DNA of 64,000 nt from VBDM01 sp964430565 (GCA_964430565.1 CAYSFD010000018.1:62001-126000), one strand, 5' to 3'. Counted from the first letter of the stretch, positions 24,056 to 32,781 are shown. A program made the numbers and translations. The notes: a model not told the origin generated them from the sequence alone.

Positions 24056-24976
24056 CTAGCCGCGAGCGGGGAACAGACCCGCGGGCCGCACCGCGAGCAC
24101 CGCCGCCATGAGCAGATAGATCAGCATTGAGGCGAGCGCCGGCCCGGCGGTGGCGGCCGCTACCGGCGAAACGACCGTTGCGAGCATCGGCTTGAGAAAG
24201 GCGCGGCCGAGCGTGTCCACCATGCCGACTATCAGGGCGCCCACGAGCGCGCCGCGGATCGAACCGATGCCGCCAATCACGATGACGACGAAAACCTCGA
24301 TCAGGATCAGCTCGCCCATGCCCGGCTGTACGACATGGATGGGGCCTGACATAAGACCGGCAAGACCGGCAAGAGCCGCACCGAAACCAAACACCAGGGT
24401 GTACAGGAGACGAATATTGATGCCGAGCGCCGCGACCATCGCGCGGTTGGACGCCCCGGCGCGGATCAGCATGCCCAGGCGCGTGCGCGTCACGACGAAC
24501 CAGAGCAGGCCCGCGACGGCAAGGCCAACGCCGATGATCACCAGGCGGTAAAGCGGATAGCGCAGGCCAGCGAAAAACTCCACGTGCCCCGACAGGTATG
24601 CGGGAAGGGTCGTATAGATCGCGGCCCGGCCCCAGACGATCGCCATCAGCTCGTTGAAGAAAAGGATCAGGCCGAATGTCGCGAGCACCTGGTCGAGGTG
24701 GCCGCGCTCATAGAGCGTGCGCAGCGCCACCAGCTCGACGACGATCCCCACCACCAGAGTGCCCGCAAGCCCGAGCCCCACGCCGAGCACGTACGATCCG
24801 GTGAGTTGGTAGAAGTACGTCGCGAGATAAGCCCCGACCATGTAGAGCGAGCCGTGCGCGAGGTTCACAAGGTTCATGATGCCGAAGACGAGCGTAAGGC
24901 CCGCCGCCATCAGGAACAGCATCACCCCGAGCTGCAGTCCGTTGAGGGTCTGCTCGAGGATGAGAATGAAGTTCAT
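24056..24976 (-). CDS. livH: branched-chain amino acid-type ABC transporter permease LivH
   Basis: A 306-residue permease with about eight hydrophobic segments. It has the typical LivH features GLQLGVMLFLMAAGLTLVFG, MNLVNLAHGSLYMVGAYLATYF, RTRLGMLIRAGASNRAMVAALGIN and the loop IVVIGGIGSIRGALVGALIVG. Length and order are normal. It starts at ATG 24976, 131 bases after the livK stop; that gap holds two large hairpins that may damp its expression relative to livK. Confidence 0.94.
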   Translation of the reverse strand: MNFILILEQTLNGLQLGVMLFLMAAGLTLVFGIMNLVNLAHGSLYMVGAYLATYFYQLTGSYVLGVGLGLAGTLVVGIVVELVALRTLYERGHLDQVLATFGLILFFNELMAIVWGRAAIYTTLPAYLSGHVEFFAGLRYPLYRLVIIGVGLAVAGLLWFVVTRTRLGMLIRAGASNRAMVAALGINIRLLYTLVFGFGAALAGLAGLMSGPIHVVQPGMGELILIEVFVVIVIGGIGSIRGALVGALIVGMVDTLGRAFLKPMLATVVSPVAAATAGPALASMLIYLLMAAVLAVRPAGLFPARG

Positions 24977-25028
24977 GAGGGAAGAGACAGGGCGCGTATC
25001 GTTCCGCGCCCCGCATCAGCGCGCCAGG

Positions 25029-25069
25029 CTTCGCGATGAACGGAGCGGAGCGTCCGTTCCATCGCGAAG
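25029..25069 (-). terminator. livK-livH intercistronic hairpin 1
   Basis: CTTCGCGATGAACGGA (25029-25044) pairs with TCCGTTCCATCGCGAAG (25053-25069), with one bulged base and an 8-base loop. It is in the middle of the 131-base gap after livK. No T-run follows, so it is more likely an mRNA-stabilising or attenuating structure than a full terminator. Confidence 0.7.
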
Positions 25070-25070
25070 A

Positions 25071-25106
25071 GGTAAACCGGCGCCGCCGTCCGGCGTCCGG
25101 TTTACC
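25071..25106 (-). terminator. livK-livH intercistronic hairpin 2
   Basis: GGTAAACCGG (25071-25080) pairs with CCGGTTTACC (25097-25106); the inside CGCCG/CGGCG extends the stem, with a 5-base loop. It lies directly after the livK stop and abuts hairpin 1. Structures in this place usually keep the binding-protein message more abundant than the permease message. Confidence 0.75.
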
Positions 25107-25107
25107 A

Positions 25108-26289
25108 CTACTTCATTCGGCATTCCTTGGCGTAGGAATCCTTGTGGTTGGTGAAGACGGTTTTCTGGATCTCCATCACCGGATCCTGGCCCGCCGGCCC
25201 CGTGACTGCCTTCAACAGATAGAAGTTTTGGATCGGGAAATGGTTCGTGTTGTAGCTGAACTTGCCCCGCGTGGACCCGAAGTCGGCCTTGCGCATCGCG
25301 GCGATCATCCCTTTCTTGTCCGCGAGATTGCCCTTCACGGCGCGCACCGCCGAATCGATCAGCAGGATGCCGTCGTAGCTCTGCGCCCCGTAGAAGACCG
25401 GCATCTTGCCGTATTTCTTGCGGTAGTCCGAGACGTACTTCTGGTTCGCCGGATTCTTCAGGTCCGGGCTCCAGTAGCGGGTCTCGTACTGGCCGAGCGC
25501 TGCGTGCTTCACCGCCGGGATCGAGATCTCGTCCACCGTGTACACCGAGTACAGCGGAAACTGCCCGCGAAGCCCCGCTTCCGAGTACTGCCGAAGGAAC
25601 GAGATACCCATGCCGCCCGGGTAGAAGACGAATACCGCTTTCGGATTCTTGGAACGCAACTGGGAGAGCTCCGCCTGGTAGTCCGTCTGCCCGAGCCGGG
25701 TATAGACCTCGTCGACGATGCGGCCCTTGTAGGAGCGCTTGAACCCGTTCACCATGTCCTTGCCGGCGGCGTAGTTCGGGGCCATCACGTACACGTCCTT
25801 GATCCCCTGGTCCTGCATCACCTTTCCCATCGCCTCGGGCGTATCGTCGTTCTGCCAGGACGTGGTGAAAAACATCTCGCTGCACATCTTCCCGGCAAGC
25901 TCGTGCGGGCCGGCGTTGGTGCCTATCATGAACGTGCCCGCGGCGGTAACGGTAGGCGCGACCGCAAGCATGACGTTCGACCAGATGATCCCGGAGACGA
26001 AATGCACCTGGTGCTTTTTCAGCATCTCTTCGGCGACCTGCTTGCCGACGTCGGGCTTGACCTGGTCGTCGCCGTAGATCACCTCAACGTCGAGCCCCCC
26101 GACCTTGCGCCCGAGGTGATCGAGCGCCAGCTCCACCGAATTCCTCATGTATTCGCCGATGACCCCCTGGGGACCGGACAGCGTGGTGATGAAGCCGATC
26201 TTCACTTTCTGTTGCGCGATCGCCGGCGCGGCGGCGAGGAGCGTTGTGGCGAAGCCGAAAGTCAGCGCGCGTAGCGTGTTTTGCCTCAT
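25108..26289 (-). CDS. Liv-type ABC transporter substrate-binding protein
   Basis: A 393-residue periplasmic binding protein. The signal peptide ends AAAPAIAQQ (about residue 22). The mature part starts VKIGFITTLSGPQGVIGEYMRNSVELALDHLGRKVGG, as in the Leu/Ile/Val-binding and amide-binding (AmiC/FmdD-like) families; then VIYGDDQVKPDVGKQVAEEML, MIGTNAGPHELAGKMC, YVMAPNYAAGKDMVNGFKR. ATG 26289 gives the best signal peptide. It is the first liv gene downstream of the amidase, and probably binds that enzyme's substrate. Followed by two hairpins and livH. Confidence 0.93.
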   Translation of the reverse strand: MRQNTLRALTFGFATTLLAAAPAIAQQKVKIGFITTLSGPQGVIGEYMRNSVELALDHLGRKVGGLDVEVIYGDDQVKPDVGKQVAEEMLKKHQVHFVSGIIWSNVMLAVAPTVTAAGTFMIGTNAGPHELAGKMCSEMFFTTSWQNDDTPEAMGKVMQDQGIKDVYVMAPNYAAGKDMVNGFKRSYKGRIVDEVYTRLGQTDYQAELSQLRSKNPKAVFVFYPGGMGISFLRQYSEAGLRGQFPLYSVYTVDEISIPAVKHAALGQYETRYWSPDLKNPANQKYVSDYRKKYGKMPVFYGAQSYDGILLIDSAVRAVKGNLADKKGMIAAMRKADFGSTRGKFSYNTNHFPIQNFYLLKAVTGPAGQDPVMEIQKTVFTNHKDSYAKECRMK

Positions 26290-26364
26290 GGTGGGTTTCC
26301 TCCGTTTTTCCTTGAGCAAAGCCAGTCTAACAAGGGGGTTTCAGGGTGTCTAGGATGCCACCGA

Positions 26365-27744
26365 CTACCCCACGAGAATCGGCCCTTGATATGCCGTCGC
26401 GGCTTCCAGCGCGAGCCCCACCGAAAGGACCCGCTCGTCGTCGCCCGAAAACCCGACCACCATCATCCCGACGGGGGCATCGCCTGGAGCGTGGATCGGC
26501 AGCGTGAGCGCGCAGCCGTCCAGGAAATTGATCGGGTTCGTGTTGCGCAGCATGAGCCCGTTCACCTGGCGAAAAATCTCCGCGTCGCGCTCCAGGTCCT
26601 CGATCCGCGGGGCAATGCGCGGCACCGTGGGCATTACCAGGACATCGATGATGTCGTAATTCGCCCGCGTGAAGCTTCGCATGAGGCGGGTCCGGATCCC
26701 TAGCAGCTCGATGTAGTCGGCCGCGAGTACCGACCCGCCTTTCAGGATCCGTTCGCGCACGCGCGGGTCGAACTCGCGCTCGCGATCGATCCAGCCGCGG
26801 TGCACGGCGTAGGCCTCCGGCGGGGAAATGCCGCCGCTGGAGTTCGCTTTCGCGACCTCGCCGAACTCCGGCACTTCGATCTCCAGGATTTTCGCCCCGC
26901 GACGCGAAAACCGCTGCAGCGTCGCTTCGAGAGCCTGCATGACTTCAACGTCCAGATCCTCCAGCATGGTGTTCTTCGGCACGCCGAGGCGCAGCCCGGA
27001 GAGCTCCGCCGGCGCAAGCGCGTGCGGCGGCTCGCCCGCCAGGACCTGGAAAACCGTTGCGCAGCACGCGACCGTGGGCGCAAGCGGCCCGATCGAGTCG
27101 AGCGTGGTGGAAAGCGGAAATGTCCCTTCGCGTGAAATGCGCGCCAGAGTCGGCTTGAACCCCGCGATGCCGCACAGCGCCGCCGGAATGCGCACCGAGC
27201 CGCCGGTGTCGGTGCCGAGCGCGAATGCGGCCATGCCGTCGGCGACGGACACCGCGGCGCCCGAGGAAGAACCTCCGGGAATCCTGCGCGCGCGGCGGTC
27301 ATAGGGATTGGCGGGGGTGCCATGGTGCGGATTGATCCCGATCCCGGAGAACGCAAATTCGGTCATGTTGCTGCGACCGATGATCACCGCGCCCGCGGCG
27401 CGCAGCCGCGCCACCGCGACTGCGTCCGCGGTGGCCGGCGCCGCGTCGCGCAGGATCTTCGAGCCGGCGGTGGTCACATCGCCCGCGATGTCGAAAAGAT
27501 CCTTGATCGAGACGGGCAGCCCCGCGAGGGGAGACGGCACGATGCCGTCCTTTCTCATCCGGTCGGAAGCGTCGGCGGCAAGGAGGGCGGCTTGCGCGTG
27601 CACCTTGGTGAACGCGCGGCCGCCCTCGCCGCCCGCGTCGGCGATGCGCACGAGCGCCGCCTCGATGAGCTTGCGGCTGGTGGTCTTGCCCTCGGCGAGC
27701 TCCCGCGCGAGCGCCGAAATCGGACGGACGACGGCTTCAGCCAT
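26365..27744 (-). CDS. amidase (amidase-signature family)
   Basis: A 459-residue amidase-signature enzyme. The catalytic triad is visible: Lys81 in PVSIKDLFD, the cis-serine around residues 159-160 in IPGGSSSGAAVS, and the nucleophile Ser183 in GTDTGGSVRIPA. The remainder follows the family, with RSNMTEFAFSG and FKPTLARISREG. It hydrolyses an amide to acid plus ammonia. ATG 27744 lies 8 bases beyond the cupin stop; the longer frame to 28191 is a shadow through the cupin. It is upstream of the liv operon, giving an uptake-hydrolysis unit. AtzF-like or indole-acetamide-like substrates cannot be told apart. Confidence 0.92.
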   Translation of the reverse strand: MAEAVVRPISALARELAEGKTTSRKLIEAALVRIADAGGEGGRAFTKVHAQAALLAADASDRMRKDGIVPSPLAGLPVSIKDLFDIAGDVTTAGSKILRDAAPATADAVAVARLRAAGAVIIGRSNMTEFAFSGIGINPHHGTPANPYDRRARRIPGGSSSGAAVSVADGMAAFALGTDTGGSVRIPAALCGIAGFKPTLARISREGTFPLSTTLDSIGPLAPTVACCATVFQVLAGEPPHALAPAELSGLRLGVPKNTMLEDLDVEVMQALEATLQRFSRRGAKILEIEVPEFGEVAKANSSGGISPPEAYAVHRGWIDREREFDPRVRERILKGGSVLAADYIELLGIRTRLMRSFTRANYDIIDVLVMPTVPRIAPRIEDLERDAEIFRQVNGLMLRNTNPINFLDGCALTLPIHAPGDAPVGMMVVGFSGDDERVLSVGLALEAATAYQGPILVG

Positions 27745-27752
27745 GCTTCGTG

Positions 27753-28142
27753 CTAGCGTTGGATGCTCTCGTCGTAATAGTGCAGCTCGAGCAGCAGGCA
27801 GCCCTTCTCCGACCTGAACGGCCCGTGCGGCGTTCCCGGGGGTCGGCAGGCGTAGGTGTTGGGACCGAAGCGCGTGCCGCCTTTGCCGTGCCTGTCGTTG
27901 CCGACGATCAGATCTCCCGAGACGAGATAGACCTCCTCCCAATAATCGTGCACGAAGGGCTCGCTCGTATGTACGCCGGGAGCGAAGCGCAGGTGGCGCG
28001 TGCGGAAGCCGCGCTTCCCTTTCTCGTCGAGGAAGCCAGCGAGAACCTGTTGCTCGATTCCGTCCGGATAGTCGGGCAGTTTTTCCCAGCCCTTGTCGAG
28101 ATCGACTTTGTAGAATTCCTTGTGCTCTTTCCGTATCGTCAT
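27753..28142 (-). CDS. cupin-domain protein
   Basis: A 129-residue single-cupin protein. Motif 1 is FVHDYWEEVYLVSGDLIVG and motif 2 PPGTPHGPFRSEKGCLLLEL, but only some metal ligands remain (a His in FVHDYWEE and the His in TPHGPF). Start ATG at 28142. It lies 11 bases after the DUF2848 gene and 8 bases before the amidase, so it is in the same operon. Cupins of this size often act as accessory hydrolases, isomerases or small-molecule binders in amide catabolism. The specific role is unknown. Confidence 0.82.
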   Translation of the reverse strand: MTIRKEHKEFYKVDLDKGWEKLPDYPDGIEQQVLAGFLDEKGKRGFRTRHLRFAPGVHTSEPFVHDYWEEVYLVSGDLIVGNDRHGKGGTRFGPNTYACRPPGTPHGPFRSEKGCLLLELHYYDESIQR

Positions 28143-28153
28143 CTGCTTTTCTC

Positions 28154-28822
28154 CTAATCCGCGACCGCGAGGCTGCGCGTCGTGTACTCATGCTTCAGCG
28201 TGCGGTTCGTCGTCGCATCGTGCAGCTCGATCTCGAAGCGTTCCCCGCCGCCGATTTCGCCCTGCACCCCGAGCGTCCCGCAGAACATCGCCGTGCCGAT
28301 CGGAATGCTGCCAGCCGAATCAGGAAAGCGCGCAAGCAGTTCGCCCGGGGCGAGCATCCTGCTCACGGGACCCTCCTGGTAAAGCCGCCGCCTTCCCCCG
28401 CGCGTTACGTGCGAGCGCAGCACCAGCCGATCCCAATGTCCCTCGACATCGGCGAAAGACCAAAGCTCGCGGCCGAGCGGCTTGGGACACATCTGCTTGG
28501 ACACGGTGACGCCGTAGGCCTCGACCTTTCGGTCAGTGTGATCGGAGCCGACACCGACATACATCGCGTCCGGCGCGGAGATCAGAACGAATTCGACTTC
28601 GCCGCTCGAGTCCTCGCCCACGACTTCCATCTCGCCCGCCGTCGTGAGCAGGTTCGCGCCCAGGCGGTAGAAGCAGGGTACGCTGCGCGGGCGCTTTACG
28701 CCGATCGCCACCAGCTCGGCGATGTGGTGCTCGACCGCGGCTTTGTCCCGCCCGGTCCAGCCGGCAACGACGAGGCTGGTGATTTCGATGCGGCGCGGCG
28801 CGCCGTTGACCAGAAATTCCAT
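28154..28822 (-). CDS. DUF2848 family protein (fumarylacetoacetase-like fold)
   Basis: A 222-residue protein. Features recognised from the DUF2848 family are the start MEFLVNGAPRRIEI, LVVAGWTGRDKAAVEHHIAEL, YVGVGSDHTDRKVE, GVTVSKQMCPKPLGRELW and a C-terminal IGGGERFEIELHDATTNRTL. The middle has the flavour of the FAH hydrolase/decarboxylase family (FCGTLGVQGEIGGG). It heads an operon with a cupin, an amidase and the liv transporter, consistent with a role in degrading an imported compound. ATG 28822; the 130-base gap to the next, divergent gene should hold its promoter. Confidence 0.85.
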   Translation of the reverse strand: MEFLVNGAPRRIEITSLVVAGWTGRDKAAVEHHIAELVAIGVKRPRSVPCFYRLGANLLTTAGEMEVVGEDSSGEVEFVLISAPDAMYVGVGSDHTDRKVEAYGVTVSKQMCPKPLGRELWSFADVEGHWDRLVLRSHVTRGGRRRLYQEGPVSRMLAPGELLARFPDSAGSIPIGTAMFCGTLGVQGEIGGGERFEIELHDATTNRTLKHEYTTRSLAVAD

Positions 28823-28952
28823 GCTGTGTACCGTCGCGCGTGTGAGCCTAACCGCTATTTTACAGGTGGGACGCAGCCCAGCTCGATATGGTTTACAGTT
28901 GACGCGCATCCGGAGTAGATTCTTTCCCGGTCCGCATTTGAAGGAGGACGCG

Positions 28953-29831
28953 ATGGCCAGATTCGTGATATCGCCGCATTTCAGGCTTCAGGAATGGGTC
29001 GCCGAGGAAAAGGGCTATTTCAAGGCCGAGGGCCTCGACTACGAATTCCGCGACAACTACGGGCCCGGCGATGTGGCGAAAAAGCACGCCACGGCGAACA
29101 AGATCGGCGCCTACCAGAGCATCGAACAGGGCCGAGCCTGCGACGTGAGCGGCGCCTGCCATTGGACGGTGAACGTCGCCGCCTCGACGGGCCACGGCAA
29201 GCTCTACGCCGACGCATACTCGGTGGCCCCCTGCGGCGTGTTCGTCCCTCCCGAGTCGGAAATCAAGCATCCGAACGACTTGAAGGGCGTTCCGATCTCG
29301 GTGGGGTATCAGTCAGGCAGCCACTACTCCACCATCCAGGGGCTGGAGCAATACATGACCTTGGACGACATCAAGCTTTCCTTCGCCGACGGCCTCTTGT
29401 TCAGCCGTCTTGAGAAACTGATCGACCGCAAGGTCCCGGCGGCATCGCTCTTCAGCGGACCTTTCTACTTCCTCGAGCAGCTCGGTTTTCGAAAAATCAT
29501 CGACACGACGTTCATGATGGCCACATCGATCACGGGCGACGCAAACCCCGAAGACCTGCGCAAGTACTTCAATGCGCTGCGGCGCGCGCAGCGCGACATC
29601 GATCTTCGTCCGGAACTCTACACGCACTACTACAAGAAAGAATTTCCCAAGCGCTTCATCGACCAGATGGACACCCGCCGCTGGGGCCCCGGCGAGCGCA
29701 TCGTCTTCGAACCCTATACCAAGGAAGTGTTCGAAGAGTCCTTCAAGTGGATCGCCGAGCGCCGCATCTTCGCCCAGGGCGACATGGGCGCTGGCCGCTA
29801 CGAGGATTCGGTCATTTCGCTGGCGGCGTAG
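28953..29831 (+). CDS. NMT1/SsuA-like substrate-binding protein
   Basis: A 292-residue protein of the NMT1/THI5-like binding-protein superfamily used by taurine, nitrate and pyrimidine-precursor ABC importers. Seen: ISPHFRLQEWVAEEKGYFKAEGLDYEF, the typical ligand-domain opening; IGAYQSIEQGRACDVSGA; LKGVPISVGYQSGSHYSTI; and the long C-terminal helices. AAGGAGG lies a few bases before the ATG at 28953. There is no signal peptide, so it would be cytoplasmic unless the true start lies upstream; NMT1-like proteins of this kind also occur as cytoplasmic enzymes. The next thing downstream is a TRAP permease remnant. Confidence 0.78.
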   Translation: MARFVISPHFRLQEWVAEEKGYFKAEGLDYEFRDNYGPGDVAKKHATANKIGAYQSIEQGRACDVSGACHWTVNVAASTGHGKLYADAYSVAPCGVFVPPESEIKHPNDLKGVPISVGYQSGSHYSTIQGLEQYMTLDDIKLSFADGLLFSRLEKLIDRKVPAASLFSGPFYFLEQLGFRKIIDTTFMMATSITGDANPEDLRKYFNALRRAQRDIDLRPELYTHYYKKEFPKRFIDQMDTRRWGPGERIVFEPYTKEVFEESFKWIAERRIFAQGDMGAGRYEDSVISLAA

Positions 29832-29835
29832 AGCG

Positions 29836-29980
29836 AGCTCGGCGGACAGAGCCTGCTCGCACTGCTGCTACTCGCGGCCGTGGTGAGCATCATCCTCGGC
29901 ATGTGGCTGCCGACCCTCGGCGTCTACGTGCTCTCGCGATCCTGATCGCACCCGCGCTGGTGAAGGTCGGCGTGCCATGG
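29836..29980 (+). pseudogene. remnant of a TRAP (TAXI-type) transporter permease
   Basis: In one frame the DNA reads SLLALLLLAAVVSIILGMWL followed by PTLGVYVL, then a stop; one base off-frame it continues AILIAPALVKVGVPWLA. Joined by a one-base shift, this matches the conserved segment of fused TRAP-TAXI permeases (typically SIILGMGLPTTAAYVL then LAPALV.LGVPPLA). Only about 45 codons remain, there is no start or other TRAP sequence, and the gap is closed by the converging MetF-like gene. So it is a decayed fragment, perhaps the end of a once longer gene that the NMT1-like gene replaced. Confidence 0.75.
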
Positions 29981-30928
29981 CTAGCCGTGCTTGGCGAGGG
30001 CGCGCTTTTTTCCTCTGACTCCGGAGGCCGCGATCACCTCGGCGAGGGCCGCGTGGTTTTGCGGCGCCATGACGTGCACGCCGGCGATCCCGGGCGTCTC
30101 GGCGAGCTCGCGCATGAGCTCGATGCAGATTTTCTTTCCTTCGGATTTCGGGTCGGCGGCCTGCTCGAGCCGGGTGACGATGCCCTCCGGGATCAGCGCC
30201 CCGTACAGCTTCTCTTTCATCCACCGGGCCGAGCGCACCGAGGCAATCGGAGCGACGCCGATCAGGATCGGCAGGCGCTGGGCGATACCCATGTCGAGCA
30301 GCCGCGCCGCATATCGGCGCACGACACCACTATCCATGCAGAACTGGGTCTGAATAAAATCGGCGCCCGCCTCCATCTTCGCCTTCAGTCCATTGGGGCG
30401 CCAATCGGCGGGCGGGTCGACCGGGAGTTCCGCGGCGCCAAGGACAAGTTCTACCCGGCCTTTGATCTGCGTGCCGGTAGGCAGCCGGCCCTCGGTGCGC
30501 ATCCGATGCGCCATTGCCAGCAAACCGACGGTATCCAGATCGAATACGGCCTTCGTGTCCGGCTGATCTCCGGTCTTGGGATCGTCCCCGCGCAGCACGA
30601 GGACGTTGCGGATTCCGAGCGCTGCGGCGCCGAGCAGCTCGCCTTGCAGCGCGATCCGGTTGCGGTCGCGGCAAGTCAACTGCAGGATCGGCTCGATGCC
30701 GTTCTTCACAAGGAAGTGGGCGGCAGCAAGGCTGGACATGTGCGACCGGGAGCCCGCGCCGTCGGTGACGTTGATCGCGGTGATGAGTCCGCGAAGAGCC
30801 AGCGCCCGGTCGATGAACTCGGTCGGGTCACTTGAAACCGGAGGAGTCAACTCGGCGGTGACGACGAAACTGCCGCTGCGCAGTTGCCTCTGCAGCTCGC
30901 TTGCGGATGCCTCCGTGGCCAGATCCAT
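29981..30928 (-). CDS. methylenetetrahydrofolate reductase-family protein (MetF-like)
   Basis: A 315-residue TIM-barrel protein of the MTHFR family. It shows TAELTPPVSSDPTEFIDRA (FAD-domain opening), INVTDGAGSRSHMSSLAAAHFL, ILQLTCRDRNRIALQGELLGA and NVLVLRGDDP, the typical MTHFR core, then ADFIQTQFCMD and PILIGVAPIASVRSARWM. Such proteins reduce methylene-THF to methyl-THF with NAD(P)H and FAD. A second MetF outside the window would be expected as the housekeeping copy, so this one may serve C1 handling in a catabolic pathway (inference). Divergently arranged to neighbours on the plus side; 45 bases from the FAD monooxygenase. Confidence 0.88.
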   Translation of the reverse strand: MDLATEASASELQRQLRSGSFVVTAELTPPVSSDPTEFIDRALALRGLITAINVTDGAGSRSHMSSLAAAHFLVKNGIEPILQLTCRDRNRIALQGELLGAAALGIRNVLVLRGDDPKTGDQPDTKAVFDLDTVGLLAMAHRMRTEGRLPTGTQIKGRVELVLGAAELPVDPPADWRPNGLKAKMEAGADFIQTQFCMDSGVVRRYAARLLDMGIAQRLPILIGVAPIASVRSARWMKEKLYGALIPEGIVTRLEQAADPKSEGKKICIELMRELAETPGIAGVHVMAPQNHAALAEVIAASGVRGKKRALAKHG

Positions 30929-30973
30929 TTTTCCCGGCTCCGATTATCAGCCGCGAGTCTAGCACGGCGAATC

Positions 30974-32152
30974 TTACGCTCCGGCGCGCCCGGCCTCTCT
31001 CGCCGCCTCGACTTTCGCCATGAACTTCGGCGCCATCTGCTTCAGACGCTCGTCGGGCATGCGGCCGCTCCTCGTCATGTAGTCGTAGGCGAGCCGCCAC
31101 GGCTCGAACGCCATCTTTTCCGAGAACTGCTCGTACCAGTACGAGCTGGCCTTGGCTGCGGCGAGCAGCTTCTCCACCACCGGCCTGCGCTCGCGCTCGA
31201 AAGCGGCAAGCGCGAGCGGGACGTCATCGCCGCATTCCGCGAACGCGCGCTCGAGCGCGATCGCGTCCTCAAAAGCCAGGCGGGTCCCCGAGCCGATGGA
31301 GAAGTGCACGGTCCGCAGCGCGTCGCCCAGCAGCACTGCGTACCCCGAGGGCGAGCGCCGCGCGGTCCAGTGTTCGTTTCTCAGCAACGGAAACTGCCGC
31401 CAAACCGATTTGTTCGACACGAGCGCATGTCCGCCCAGGTCGGCCGCGAACACGCGCTCGCAATACGCCTGCGACTCCGCGTCGCTCGCGCGGTCGAGTC
31501 CGGCGCGCTTCCAGGTCGCCTCGCCGCATTCGACGACGAAGGTGCTCATCGAAGGAGAATGGCGGTAATGGTGCGCGACAAAGGCGCCGTGTGCGCTGTT
31601 GCGGAAAGTCAACGTCAGACAGTCGAACGGCTGCGCCGTCCCGTACCATGCGAAGCGGTTGGTCAGGAGCTCGATGCTCGGCTGGAACTGTGCCTCGAGC
31701 GTCTTGCGCACCAGCGAATTCGATCCGTCGGCGCCGACGACGAGATCCGCCCCGGCAAACTCGTCGAGCGAAGCGACCGCGCGGCCGTATTCGATCTTCA
31801 CGCCCGCCTCGCGGCAGAGCCTCTGCAGGACTTCCCGGAGCGCGAGGCGTCCGATCGCCGAAAACCCGTTGCCGTCCACGTCAACGCGCTCGCTGCGGTG
31901 AACGATACGCTGCAGCGGCCAGCGCTCCATCGTCGCTTCGATAGTGCGCGACAGCTCCGGTTCGTCGCGCCCCAGGAATTCGAGCGCCCTTTCGGAGAAC
32001 ACCACGCCAAAACCGTAGGTCGCATCCGCGGGATTCTGCTCGATGACTTCGACCTGCCACTCCGGGCGACGCCGTTTGGCAAGCAACGAGAAAAGCAAGC
32101 CCGCCGGACCGGCGCCGAGCACCACGCATCGGATGCATTTAGCTTTTCGCAT
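30974..32152 (-). CDS. FAD-dependent monooxygenase (salicylyl-CoA/anthraniloyl-CoA hydroxylase-like)
   Basis: A 392-residue flavoprotein. It begins MRKAKCIRCVVLGAGPAGLLFSLLAK with a GxGxxG Rossmann motif, then GFGVVFSERALEFLG, and in the middle LVVGADGSNSLVRK and the second FAD site GYAVLLGDALRTVHFSIGSGTRLAFEDAI. This motif with FSIGSGTR is typical of the CoA-thioester hydroxylases rather than of simple PHBH enzymes. The neighbouring MetF-like gene and the CoA ligase elsewhere in the window make an aryl-CoA hydroxylation step plausible. ATG at 32152 gives a normal start. Confidence 0.82.
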   Translation of the reverse strand: MRKAKCIRCVVLGAGPAGLLFSLLAKRRRPEWQVEVIEQNPADATYGFGVVFSERALEFLGRDEPELSRTIEATMERWPLQRIVHRSERVDVDGNGFSAIGRLALREVLQRLCREAGVKIEYGRAVASLDEFAGADLVVGADGSNSLVRKTLEAQFQPSIELLTNRFAWYGTAQPFDCLTLTFRNSAHGAFVAHHYRHSPSMSTFVVECGEATWKRAGLDRASDAESQAYCERVFAADLGGHALVSNKSVWRQFPLLRNEHWTARRSPSGYAVLLGDALRTVHFSIGSGTRLAFEDAIALERAFAECGDDVPLALAAFERERRPVVEKLLAAAKASSYWYEQFSEKMAFEPWRLAYDYMTRSGRMPDERLKQMAPKFMAKVEAAREAGRAGA

Positions 32153-32303
32153 GAGCGTAGTGTAAAGGTCCGCGGCGCCGATGGTCGGTTGCCGCCGCGA
32201 CGGGATCGAAGTGCGTGGGTCTTGCGCATCCGGGCTTCAGATGCTTGCATCGGAAAGCCAATGCCCCTAGCATTTGGTCGGATTGACTTCAAAGGGAGGC
32301 TTT

Positions 32304-32744
32304 ATGCAACCTGTAATGCAGCTGAACTTCTGGGCGGTTCTCGCGGCGATGGCGGCCGCCATCGCGATCGGTTTTCTCTGGTACGGCCCGATCCTCGGCA
32401 AGGCCTGGATGAAGGAGATGGGGATGTCGCCCGGTCAAAAGCCCGGCCCCGGGGTCATGCAGCGCGCGATGATCCTCATGGTGATCGGTTCCTTACTGAC
32501 TGCGGCGATGCTGGCGCTCGGCGTGGAGGTGTGGCGGCTATCGGACTGGAGACTGGGGCCCAGCGCCCCCAATGCGACCTACGGTTTTTTTGCGGCATTT
32601 TTTGCCTGGATCGGCTTTTGCGTGCCGCTGCTCTTCGGATCGGTCGCCTGGGAAAACAAGTCCTGGACCCTTTTCGGCATCAACGCCGGTTATCAATTCG
32701 TCAGCCTGCAGGCCATGGGCGTAATCCTCGCGCACTGGCGCTGA
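32304..32744 (+). CDS. DUF1761 membrane protein
   Basis: A 146-residue protein with four hydrophobic segments (about residues 8-28, 52-72, 92-112 and 120-140). Motifs GFLWYGPILGKAWMKEMG and FAAFFAWIGFCVPLLFGSVAWENKSWTLFGINAGYQ are DUF1761 features. ATG at 32304 follows GGGAGG at good spacing; the ORF opens a little upstream at 32274. Function unknown; the family is small and integral to the inner membrane. Confidence 0.85.
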   Translation: MQPVMQLNFWAVLAAMAAAIAIGFLWYGPILGKAWMKEMGMSPGQKPGPGVMQRAMILMVIGSLLTAAMLALGVEVWRLSDWRLGPSAPNATYGFFAAFFAWIGFCVPLLFGSVAWENKSWTLFGINAGYQFVSLQAMGVILAHWR

Positions 32745-32781
32745 CGTCTGCCGGAACCGCTTCGGAGCGGCCAGAACCGGC

